Of a stretch of DNA of 64,000 nt, positions 1 through 8,068 are shown one piece after another; position 1 is the stretch's first letter; the number at the start of each line of letters is the position of its first letter. Under the pieces are notes generated by a model that ran no database searches, had not been told where the DNA came from, and saw only the letters and a list, made by a program, of their open reading frames with translations. The stretch lies in contig NZ_JACHYC010000009.1 in the NCBI RefSeq assembly GCF_014192575.1, forward strand, positions 62,001 through 126,000. Direction: 5' to 3'. This DNA is from Variovorax sp. Sphag1AA (GTDB taxonomy: Bacteria > Pseudomonadota > Gammaproteobacteria > Burkholderiales > Burkholderiaceae_C). The translations under genes were made by a program, and so were the position numbers.

Positions 1-3000
1 CTGTGCGTTGCTGTCCATCTGAAGATTGAGCGCGCCCGCGCCCGATTCAGCGTAGTTGCCGGTTCGAACGCGCACGGCGTGCAGGTCCAGGTACGGCCGC
101 AGGTAGAACCCGTCTGTTGGGACGCTGTAGGCGATTCGCGCATGCAGGCCGGCATGCCACATGTCGAACTCGCCCCTGGCCTGTGCGTGAATCTGGGCAA
201 AGGCAATCTGACGGGCGTCGTCATAGCGACCGTATCCCAGGTCGGCGGAGCCCGCGATGGTCCACGGTCCGGATGCGTACTTCAGCGCACCGGCGACCGA
301 GAGATTGTTCCCATCAATGCGGTGGTCCACCCCGTTGGCCTGCAGTTGCTCGCTCACATAGGCGATCGCGCCCCCTGCGAACCAGTTCCCGCCAATCCGC
401 CGCTGGAGGCCGGCTTGCAGGCCGGTGTCGGACAGGCGGAAGCCGAGTTCGTCGCTTGTCGCGTTGCGCGTGGTGCGGCTGTCGACGACGCGCGCCCAGT
501 TGCAATCGGCCTCCGGCGCGAGCTCGCCCATGGTCTCGGGGCCAGCGCAGCGCGCAGTGTTCATGCGCTCGGTCAGCGAGATGCTGCCGGCCATACGCGT
601 CAGGCTGGCGCTTTGGAGCAGCTCGCCCGAGAGATTGTCCAACGCGCGCGCGTAGGCCGGCAGCGAAGTCAGGGTGGACAACTGCGCGTACACCGCGCCT
701 TGCGCGGGCGTCACGCCCGCACCGAAGCCCGAGTCCAGATGCAGGGCCAGGGCATTGCGGTTGGCGCCCAGGCCGCCGAGCACCGCCGCCGTGCCGAGTT
801 TGCTGAACGGCGTGACGCTGAGCGTAGCGCCATCGTCCGCCTTGGCCAACGCGCCGGTTGCCGCGCCGGGGGCCGCCGCGCCGCCCAGCGTGGTGCGATA
901 GCCGAACAGCAGATTGCCGCCGCCGTCAAGCACCTTCAGCGCGGGGTCCACCGTCAGGCCCTGCGTCGCGCTGAGCACGGTGAACGTGCTCGGCGAGAGT
1001 GTGGTCGGACGCAGCTTCACCGTGCCGGCCAAGCTCGCGCTGCCATCGACCGCGATGGCGTCGTTGCGCCGGCCGATAGTGTCCACGTCGATCACGGTAC
1101 GTCCGCTGGCGGACTGTTCGAGCCGGGCATGCACGCGAGTCTGGCCGAAGGCGCCTCCGCCCACTTCCAGCGTGCCGGCGTTGCTCAGCAGGCCACCGTT
1201 GCCCAGCTCGATGACACTGCCCGCGTTCAATGTGCCGCCCGCTTCGTTTGTCAAGGTGCTGCTGCCCTTGGGCAGGTGGATCGAGCCCGAGATGTTCCCG
1301 CCCGTGATGTTGATGGTCGCCGGCTGGTTGCCGGCAATCGCCACGCCAGCGCCGTTCATCGCGCTGATGAGGCCGCTGTTGTTGATCTGGTTGGTGCCAG
1401 CCCCGTCCACGAAGATGCCGATCCCCGCCGGGTCCTCCGTGCTCACCAAGCTGTTGCTGTCGAGCGAAATGGTCGTGTCGTTCACACCGTTGCCGCGGCT
1501 TTGCACGTAGATGCCGTAGGACTCTGGGCCACCGACCATCAAGGTCGTGTTGGCCAATGAAACGTTGATCGCGCCGGTGCAGGCGCTGCCGGTGCAACCG
1601 GCGTACGGGCTCGCCCCGGCAAACGCCACGCCGTTGCCGTCGCTGGTGCCGAGCAGGCCCCCGCCTCCACCGAACGACTGGGCGAAGACGCCATGCGCCC
1701 GAGTGCCCTCGGTCGAGATGATCGAACCGGTGAGATTCACCGTCACATTGCCGCCCTGCCCGCCTGTGCTCACCGGCGTCGCCTGAATCGCACTCCCGGG
1801 CTTGAATTGCGACACCGCACCGAACAGCCCCCCGCCGCCGCCGATGCTCTGGACCAAGACTCCGGCGGCGCCGTCGCCATTGGTGAAGATGCGGGCGGCC
1901 GTGGCATTGATCGCGACACTGCCGCCGCTGCCCTCGTGCGTCCCTGAGCCGAACAGCGTCGACAGGGCCGTCGGCACGTTGGAGGTTCCTGCCGAAAATC
2001 CGCCGCCACCTCCGATGCTCTGGGCCAGGACCGCGTGCGCATCCTGTCCGTTGGTGGAGATGCCGGCCGTGATGCCGGGACGGCCCAGGTTCATCGTCAC
2101 GGCACCGCCGTTGCCGCTTGCGCCGCCGCTGCCGCCCAGGACCAGCGGCAACGTGACCGTGGCGGACAGCTTGCCCGAGGTGCCGTCGGTCGTCACCAAC
2201 GAGCCACCGCCACCGCCGATGCTTTGTGCCAAAACGCCAATGCTTCCCTGTCCCTGCGTCTTGATTTGAGTTGACGCGCTGCTGCTGAGGCTGCTGCTGA
2301 TCGTCACCGCGCCGCCGTCGCCGCCCGCGCCTCCGCGGCCGCCCAGGCTCAGTTGCATCGGATTCAGTCCGCTCGTTGCCGCATTGCTGGTCAGCACGCT
2401 GGCCGTTCCGCCGCCACCGCCGATGCTCTGCGCAACGATCCCGGACGCGTAGGCACCCTGGGTGGTGATCGTGCCCTCGTTGTCCATCGCCACGGCACCA
2501 CCGTTGCCACCCGCTCCGCCCTTGCCGCCGACCACGACGGACATGTTGATGAGCGCGCCACCGGTGTTGCCCTGCACACCGGCGTCTCCGCCGCCGCCGC
2601 CGATGCTCTGGCCAACCATGCCGTTGGCCAGCACGCCCGAGGTCGTGATGGAAGCGCCGCTGGTGTTCGTGGCACTGACGCTGCCGCCGGCGCCCGCGGC
2701 GGCGCCGTTGGCCCCCAGCGTCAGCGAGTTGTTCGCCGTCGAGTTCTGCCCGATGGTGCCCGAGAAGGTGGAGGCGCCGCCCACACCGCCGCCGCCACCG
2801 ATGCTCTGCACCATCAGGCCATCGGCGCGCGCGCCGGCCGTGAGGACGTTGCCCGAATTGGTGCCGCTGGCCGCGCCGCCATTGCCGCCGGCACCACCTT
2901 TGCCGCCGACGGTCAACGACAGCTGCAGCCCGGTGGCAATGCCGTTGCTGTCGTCGTCACCGCCCCCGTTGTCGGCAACGGCGAGCGAGTCCGTCGGATC

Positions 3001-6000
3001 GTTTCCGCCGCCAACGCCCAGTGCCTTCTGCAACTGCTTGACGTTGTTGATGTCATTCAGGGCGCTGTCGAGGACCTTGAAGACCTTGTCTGCAACCTGG
3101 GTCGCGCCGTTCTGGCCGATGCCCAGCCCGTTCGTGATGCTCCCGAGCAGCGCAGTCGCGGTGGCTCCCGGCGTGGCCGCCGTCCCGGCGCTCGATGAGC
3201 CCTTGCCTGCAAGCCCACCGCCGCCGCCGATGCTCTGCACAAGGATCCCGTCCGCGTCGGCACCGTTGGTCACCAGCGGGCCGCTGCTGGTCACTGTGGC
3301 GCTGCCGCCGTTGCCGCCCGACCCTGCGTTGCCACCAACGGTCACGGCCAGCGAAAGATCCTGGCCGTTGGCGACGGCCGTGCCGCCACCGGACGCGCCG
3401 CCACCGCCGCCGATGCTCTGCGCGAGGATGGCGCGCGCACCGTCGCCGCTCGTTCCCAGACCGGCGTTGTTGACCACCGTGACTGTGCCGCCGATGCTGC
3501 CACTGCCACCCTGGCCGCCGACGGACAGGCCGATTGACACACCCCGCGAATCCGTGCCCGAAGCCAGCGCTGAGGAATCGCCTGCACCACCGACGCCACC
3601 GCCGCCTCCGATACTTTGCGCCACGAGCGCATGGCTCGAGCCACCCATCGTGAGTACCAGTCCGCTGTTGTTCACATTCACCGCGCCGCCGGTACCGCTG
3701 GCGCCGCCGTTGCCTCCCGCGCCCACAGCCACCGACACCGTCGCGCCGTTGCCATAGGCGTAAGAGAGTGCGGAGGAGTCCCCGCCGGTGCCGCCGCCGC
3801 CCGCGATGTTCTGAGCGACAAGGCCGAGGGCACCCTCTCCCGCCGTGGAGATGAAGCCACTGTTGTTGAGCGCGACCACGCTTTGGCTCTGATTGCCTCC
3901 AGCTCCACCCGCACCGCCCACGGCCACATCGATGGCCACCGACGGCAAATTGGACCCCACCCCGAGCGACACGGCCACGTCAGTGGTTGCACCGCCATGA
4001 CCGCCACCGCCCGAGATGCTCTGGGCCGACAGGCCGAAGGCGTCGTTGCCGTAGGTCGTGACCTGTGCGGCGTTGTTCAGGTTGACATTGGCGCCGCTTC
4101 CGCCGCCGCCACCTTGCCCACCCACCGCCACGCCGGCGTTCAGCACGTCGGCGCCTACCGCAAAGGTCGATCCGCCGATGCCTCCACCACCACCAATACT
4201 CTGGGCCAGGATGCCGCCCGAGCGCGTGCCGAAGGTGGTCACGAGTCCGGCGTTGTTCACACTCACCTGTCCGCCGGCGCCACCGCCCTTGCCGTCGCCG
4301 CCGATCACCAGGTGAACCAGTTCGGTGCCGATCGAGACCGCATTGCCGCCATGACCGCCTGCACCGCCAACGCTTTGCGCGACGATGCCGGCAGCCTGTG
4401 CGCCGCGCGTAATCACCGTGTCGCTCATCGCGGCGGTGCTGGCGTCACCGACCACTTGCCCGACGCGCACTGCCTGGCCATCGCCACCACCGCCGCCGTT
4501 GCCGCCAACGGCCACCGCCACGCCAACCCCAACGCTGAGCGCATTGCCTCCGCTGCCGCCGCCACCGCCGATGCTCTGCGCCAGCACGCCCGCCGAGCCA
4601 CTCCCGATTGTCTGGACGGTGCCCTCGTTCCCGCCCACCGTGACTGTGCCACCCGCGCCACCGTTGTGTGCGGCGCCGCCCTGCGAGAAGAACAGGCTTG
4701 CTGCTTCGCCGCCGCCACCGCCCGCGCCCCCCACGCTTTGCACCAGCACACCATGGGCTGCCGTACCAGTCGTCGAAACTGTCCCGTCGATCAGCGCGGT
4801 CGCCGAGCCTCCGGCGCCGCCAAAGCCTGCGCCACCACCCTGGGCGCCGAGCGGCGCCGAAGCATCGCCGCCAGCCCCGCCGGCACCGCCATTGGATCGG
4901 ACCAGCACGCCTGGGATCGCGTTGGCCGTCTGCGCGGGGTTGTCGATGCCGAAGCTCGCGGCGGTGCCGCCACTGATGACATGCGCGTTGGCAATGCCGC
5001 CCGAGCCGCCGTTGCCGCCACTCCCGGCCTGTGCGCCCGAAGTGCCGTATGCCGCGGCGCCTGCACCGCCATTGCCGCCAGCCGCGATTGCCGAGACGGG
5101 TGTGACGGCAGAGTTCAATGCCCCCATGACGCTCGCGGGGCCGAGGTTGACATTGGCCGCGCCGCCATCGCCGCCCGCGCCACCGCTACCGCCCGAGGTC
5201 CCAGCGGCCTGGCTGGCACCGCCCGCACCGCCCTGGCCACCATTGGCGTAGACCGCCGCGCCTTGCAGCCCCGCGGTCACCCGCGCGTTGCCTTCGATCG
5301 TTGCGGTCGCCGTGCCCGCATGGCCGCCGATGCCCCCGCTGCCGCCATTGCCGCCCGAGCTCAGGCCGCTGCCGTTGCCGTAGCCACCGCTGCCTGCGTC
5401 TCCTCCATTGCTCGTCGCCTGCACGCCTACCGCCGCTCCGTTGACCTGGGCACCCCCATTCAGCACCACGTTGAGCGTCCCGCCATTGCCGCCGTTGCCG
5501 CCGTTGCCGCCGATCGCCTGGGGTGCCTCCTGGGCGTGGCCGCCTGCACCGCCGATGCCACCGTTCGAACCGGCGTCGATGCCGTTCTGGCCGGCACCCG
5601 TCGCGCTGACCTGCGCCGCGATGGTCACGTTCACGGTGCTCGCTCCGCCGCCTTGACCGCCGTTGCGTCCATCGGCTTGCTGGGAACCTGCGTTGTCGTT
5701 GGGCCCCTGCCCCCCTTGTCCGCCCTGCGAACGAACGTACACGCCGGTCGCGGATGTGTTCACCGTGCCGCCCACATCGAGAGTGACGGATCCGCCCGAA
5801 CCGCCGCCGCCCGCATAGGGCGCGAAGAAGTCGGTGCCCCCGTCTTGACCGGCGCCTCCGGTGCCCCCGAGCGACAGCGCCACGATGCCGCTGGTCGCGG
5901 CGTCCGTACTACTCACGGTCGCACTGGTGCTCACCTGCACCATTGCGCCAGCACCGCCGGTCCCGGCAGTGCCGGACTGGCCGGTCAGCGTGTCATGGCC

Positions 6001-6519
6001 GCCGCCTTGTCCGCCGGTGCCGCCCTGGCTCATGTAGCGCTGCACGCCGCCGTCATAGCTGCCTTGCGTGGTGACGTTCCCACCGACGTTCACGGTGATC
6101 GCGCCACCTGCTGCGCCACCGCCGCCGTCCTTTCCATGCCCGGCGACTCCCGAGTTCACGTCTCCGCCGTTCCCGCCGATCAACCGGAAGTCGATCGCCC
6201 CATAGCTACCGTCAGAGGCGATGTAAGTCGTCGTGTCGGTGAACGTGCGGTCGATCGATGCTGGCGATGGGTTTCCGCCGCCCTGGCCGCTGCCATTGCT
6301 GTTCTGCCCGCCCGTACCACCGGTCGAATTGATCACGCAGTTCTGGCCGTTGGTGGCGCTGCAGCCCGTCCCGTCATCGGCCATGGCATGACCGCTTGCC
6401 GCGAGCACCGGCAGTGCAACAGCCAGCGCCGCAAAGACTCGCTCGGAGGTCGGGATGAGCCGTGAACGCCCCGGCCGAGCGACGCCGGAAAGATGGCTCT
6501 GGAGGATGGTCTCATTCAT
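1..6519 (-). CDS. Giant glycine-rich autotransporter (type Va), C-terminus beyond window
   Basis: The minus frame is open from an ATG at 6517-6519 to the window edge, giving at least 2173 residues and no stop. A signal peptide ends near residue 47 (cleavage after HAMA). A Gly/Asn-rich passenger follows. Between about 4740 and 1830 the passenger carries about 15 copies or variants of AQSIGGGG spaced about 60-65 residues apart. A pertactin-like beta-helix end follows (VDTIGRRNDAIAVDGSASL around 1080). The last residues visible, such as YLRPYLDLHAVRV and GNYAESGAGALNLQ, are typical of an autotransporter beta-barrel. The protein would insert its barrel in the outer membrane and display the passenger on the surface, probably as an adhesin or matrix protein. 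It is divergent from the LysR gene at 6655, with about 135 bp between them. The high-scoring plus-strand frames here are shadows of the GC-rich repeats. Confidence 0.9.
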   Translation of the reverse strand, partial: MNETILQSHLSGVARPGRSRLIPTSERVFAALAVALPVLAASGHAMADDGTGCSATNGQNCVINSTGGTGGQNSNGSGQGGGNPSPASIDRTFTDTTTYIASDGSYGAIDFRLIGGNGGDVNSGVAGHGKDGGGGAAGGAITVNVGGNVTTQGSYDGGVQRYMSQGGTGGQGGGHDTLTGQSGTAGTGGAGAMVQVSTSATVSSTDAATSGIVALSLGGTGGAGQDGGTDFFAPYAGGGGSGGSVTLDVGGTVNTSATGVYVRSQGGQGGQGPNDNAGSQQADGRNGGQGGGASTVNVTIAAQVSATGAGQNGIDAGSNGGIGGAGGHAQEAPQAIGGNGGNGGNGGTLNVVLNGGAQVNGAAVGVQATSNGGDAGSGGYGNGSGLSSGGNGGSGGIGGHAGTATATIEGNARVTAGLQGAAVYANGGQGGAGGASQAAGTSGGSGGAGGDGGAANVNLGPASVMGALNSAVTPVSAIAAGGNGGAGAAAYGTSGAQAGSGGNGGSGGIANAHVISGGTAASFGIDNPAQTANAIPGVLVRSNGGAGGAGGDASAPLGAQGGGAGFGGAGGSATALIDGTVSTTGTAAHGVLVQSVGGAGGGGGEAASLFFSQGGAAHNGGAGGTVTVGGNEGTVQTIGSGSAGVLAQSIGGGGGSGGNALSVGVGVAVAVGGNGGGGGDGQAVRVGQVVGDASTAAMSDTVITRGAQAAGIVAQSVGGAGGHGGNAVSIGTELVHLVIGGDGKGGGAGGQVSVNNAGLVTTFGTRSGGILAQSIGGGGGIGGSTFAVGADVLNAGVAVGGQGGGGGSGANVNLNNAAQVTTYGNDAFGLSAQSISGGGGHGGATTDVAVSLGVGSNLPSVAIDVAVGGAGGAGGNQSQSVVALNNSGFISTAGEGALGLVAQNIAGGGGTGGDSSALSYAYGNGATVSVAVGAGGNGGASGTGGAVNVNNSGLVLTMGGSSHALVAQSIGGGGGVGGAGDSSALASGTDSRGVSIGLSVGGQGGSGSIGGTVTVVNNAGLGTSGDGARAILAQSIGGGGGASGGGTAVANGQDLSLAVTVGGNAGSGGNGGSATVTSSGPLVTNGADADGILVQSIGGGGGLAGKGSSSAGTAATPGATATALLGSITNGLGIGQNGATQVADKVFKVLDSALNDINNVKQLQKALGVGGGNDPTDSLAVADNGGGDDDSNGIATGLQLSLTVGGKGGAGGNGGAASGTNSGNVLTAGARADGLMVQSIGGGGGVGGASTFSGTIGQNSTANNSLTLGANGAAAGAGGSVSATNTSGASITTSGVLANGMVGQSIGGGGGDAGVQGNTGGALINMSVVVGGKGGAGGNGGAVAMDNEGTITTQGAYASGIVAQSIGGGGGTASVLTSNAATSGLNPMQLSLGGRGGAGGDGGAVTISSSLSSSASTQIKTQGQGSIGVLAQSIGGGGGSLVTTDGTSGKLSATVTLPLVLGGSGGASGNGGAVTMNLGRPGITAGISTNGQDAHAVLAQSIGGGGGFSAGTSNVPTALSTLFGSGTHEGSGGSVAINATAARIFTNGDGAAGVLVQSIGGGGGLFGAVSQFKPGSAIQATPVSTGGQGGNVTVNLTGSIISTEGTRAHGVFAQSFGGGGGLLGTSDGNGVAFAGASPYAGCTGSACTGAINVSLANTTLMVGGPESYGIYVQSRGNGVNDTTISLDSNSLVSTEDPAGIGIFVDGAGTNQINNSGLISAMNGAGVAIAGNQPATINITGGNISGSIHLPKGSSTLTNEAGGTLNAGSVIELGNGGLLSNAGTLEVGGGAFGQTRVHARLEQSASGRTVIDVDTIGRRNDAIAVDGSASLAGTVKLRPTTLSPSTFTVLSATQGLTVDPALKVLDGGGNLLFGYRTTLGGAAAPGAATGALAKADDGATLSVTPFSKLGTAAVLGGLGANRNALALHLDSGFGAGVTPAQGAVYAQLSTLTSLPAYARALDNLSGELLQSASLTRMAGSISLTERMNTARCAGPETMGELAPEADCNWARVVDSRTTRNATSDELGFRLSDTGLQAGLQRRIGGNWFAGGAIAYVSEQLQANGVDHRIDGNNLSVAGALKYASGPWTIAGSADLGYGRYDDARQIAFAQIHAQARGEFDMWHAGLHARIAYSVPTDGFYLRPYLDLHAVRVRTGNYAESGAGALNLQMDSNAQ

Positions 6520-6654
6520 CCGCCCGATGCTAGGAAGCGCAGCCGTCGCAAGCCATACACGTACTGTCCCAAGACATGCGCTGTGGATTCAGCAAAGGAT
6601 CATCGATACTCCGCAACCAGCCGGCATCGCCGCCGCGCCCCAGGAGCAAGCGCC

Positions 6655-7617
6655 ATCATCGAACTGCGACACCTCAGGTATTTCGTCGCCGTCGCCGAGA
6701 GCGGCGGGGTGCATGCCGCCTCGCAGCGCTTGCATGTGGCGCAGCCTGCCGTGTCGAGGCAGATCCGGGCGCTCGAAGAAGAAATCGGTGCGCCACTGTT
6801 CGAACGTTTGCCGCGCGGCCTGACGCTCACGCCAATCGGCGAGGTCTTTCTCGGCGAAGTGCACCGCACGCTGGCGGCCCTGTCGCATGCGACCAAGACG
6901 GCGCGCGACATGGCCCAAGGCAGTACAGGCAAACTCAGCATCGGCATGGTCGAGGCCGTGAGCTGGAGCGGGTTCGTTCCCGCCATCATCTCGGCCTTCC
7001 GCGAAGCCGCGCCCCACGTCGTCGTGGAACTGCGTCCCGGCCCCACCGCAGCGCAACTCAAGGCCCTGGATGCCGATGAGATCGACGCGGCCTTCCTGTA
7101 CGTTTTCGACGCCGTGCCGACGACGCTGCGAGCCATCCCCTTGGAAACGCATGACATCGTACTGGCCGCTCCCCGCGACTGGACCCTGCCCGAGGAGGGC
7201 CAGCCGGTACGGGCCTGCGCGCTGAACGGCCGGCCGTTCGTCTCCTTCCCGCGGCATGTGCAGCCGCTGTTCCACGACCGGCTGGTGGCTGCATGTTCCG
7301 GTGCCGGCCTGACGCTCGACATCGTACAGGAGGCAGTGACGGACACGGCCGTGCTGTCGCTCGTTTCCGCAGGCATCGGCGCAGCCATCATCAATGCGTC
7401 CAACCTCGGCCGGCCGCCTGCGCTGGTGCAATTCCGGCCATTGGCGGATGTGTCCGTGCCAATGCCCTTCACCTTCGTCCATCGGCCCGACAAGGCCAAC
7501 GCGGCACTGAATCGATTCGTCAACGTGGTGCACGCGGTGCGCGACGCGAGCGATGCCGCGGCGGTATCGCGACACGACGCCATCAGCATTGGAAAGAAGC
7601 GGCCGGCTCGAACATAG
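6655..7617 (+). CDS. LysR-family transcriptional regulator, probable AUC start
   Basis: The protein is a LysR regulator of about 320 residues. The winged HTH lies in residues 1-60 (LRYFVAVAESGGVHAASQRL, then AQPAVSRQIRALEEEIG) and a periplasmic-binding-like effector domain follows. LysR proteins usually begin M(I)ELRHLRYF. Here the matching codons at 6655 and 6658 are ATC, with a strong AGGAG at 6642-6646, 8 nt before 6655. The only in-frame ATG (6493) would add 54 unrelated residues and overlap the divergent autotransporter start, and the in-frame GTG at 6583 has no good ribosome-binding site. I therefore place the start at ATC 6655; a sequence error at 6658-6660 is the alternative. It may control the divergent autotransporter or the downstream VOC gene. 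Confidence 0.82.
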   Translation: MIELRHLRYFVAVAESGGVHAASQRLHVAQPAVSRQIRALEEEIGAPLFERLPRGLTLTPIGEVFLGEVHRTLAALSHATKTARDMAQGSTGKLSIGMVEAVSWSGFVPAIISAFREAAPHVVVELRPGPTAAQLKALDADEIDAAFLYVFDAVPTTLRAIPLETHDIVLAAPRDWTLPEEGQPVRACALNGRPFVSFPRHVQPLFHDRLVAACSGAGLTLDIVQEAVTDTAVLSLVSAGIGAAIINASNLGRPPALVQFRPLADVSVPMPFTFVHRPDKANAALNRFVNVVHAVRDASDAAAVSRHDAISIGKKRPART

Positions 7618-7618
7618 T
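7551..7618 (+). promoter_or_regulatory. Promoter/operator block upstream of VOC gene, duplicated at 9863-9930
   Basis: A near-perfect palindrome (CGATGCCGC, one central G, GCGGTATCG) is followed by CCATCAGCATTGGA at 7580-7593. A possible -35 TTGGAA (7589-7594), 18-bp spacer and -10 CATAGT (7613-7618) come next. The same elements recur at the same distances at 9863-9930. The block lies in the 3' end of the LysR gene. With this -10 the transcript would start close to the VOC ATG at 7625. The promoter reading is inference; the shared layout is seen directly. Confidence 0.5.
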
Positions 7619-7624
7619 CGTGCC

Positions 7625-8017
7625 ATGAACGATTTCCAGCAGACTCAAAAGGCCGTCAGCGTCAACCACATCGCCATCTCGGTGTCGAACCTGCAACGGT
7701 CCGCCGAGTGGTATTGCCGCCTGTTCGGCCTCTCGGTGATCCAGCAGTCCGCGTCGAGCGTGCTCCTGGGCTTCGGAACCGGCATGCTGGTGCTGCGCGA
7801 GGACCCGAACCCCGGCACCATCTCGCACTTCATGCTCGGCGTGGAGCACTACGACGAGCAGGCGTTGAAGACGCACCTGCTGGCGCAGGGGCTCGATCCG
7901 CAGAAGGACCTGGAAAGCTTCCACGTGCGCGACCCCGACGGCCTGAATGTGCAGGTGGGCGACTCACTGCTGGGCCTGGCCGCGGGGATCGCGGAAAACG
8001 GCTTCAAGATGAAGTAG
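7625..8017 (+). CDS. VOC-family (glyoxalase/bleomycin-resistance fold) protein
   Basis: This 130-residue protein is one vicinal-oxygen-chelate module. It begins with a metal-ligand-type segment NHIAISVSNLQRSAEWYCRL and ends with FHVRDPDGLNVQVGDS, the usual paired beta-alpha-beta-beta-beta units. Such single-module proteins dimerise to form a metal site and act as lyases, isomerases or dioxygenases; the substrate cannot be told. The ATG at 7625 was chosen because the longer frame from 7553 adds only arginine-rich sequence read in the overlapping end of the LysR gene. It lies 7 bp after the LysR stop and has its own promoter-like block (7551-7618). Confidence 0.8.
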   Translation: MNDFQQTQKAVSVNHIAISVSNLQRSAEWYCRLFGLSVIQQSASSVLLGFGTGMLVLREDPNPGTISHFMLGVEHYDEQALKTHLLAQGLDPQKDLESFHVRDPDGLNVQVGDSLLGLAAGIAENGFKMK

Positions 8018-8068
8018 GCCGACGGGCGGCCGTCGGCGCACTTGCGGCCCGCCAGAGCCGCTGCACCG

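Noticed and set aside
1831..4740. Regularly spaced CCGCCGCCGATGCTCTG units as a CRISPR-like array
   Set aside because: The units are in frame and encode AQSIGGGG; spacers are coding and not unique, and no cas gene is present.
2462..6465. Long plus-strand frames opposite the autotransporter (for example 3616-6465)
   Set aside because: They are rich in Pro/Arg/Ala with no domain or start signal, and mirror the glycine-rich minus-strand repeats. The minus frame carries signal peptide, repeats and barrel.
6493..6657. LysR start at the ATG 6493
   Set aside because: The added 54 residues lack LysR homology, and the frame would overlap the divergent autotransporter's start codon.
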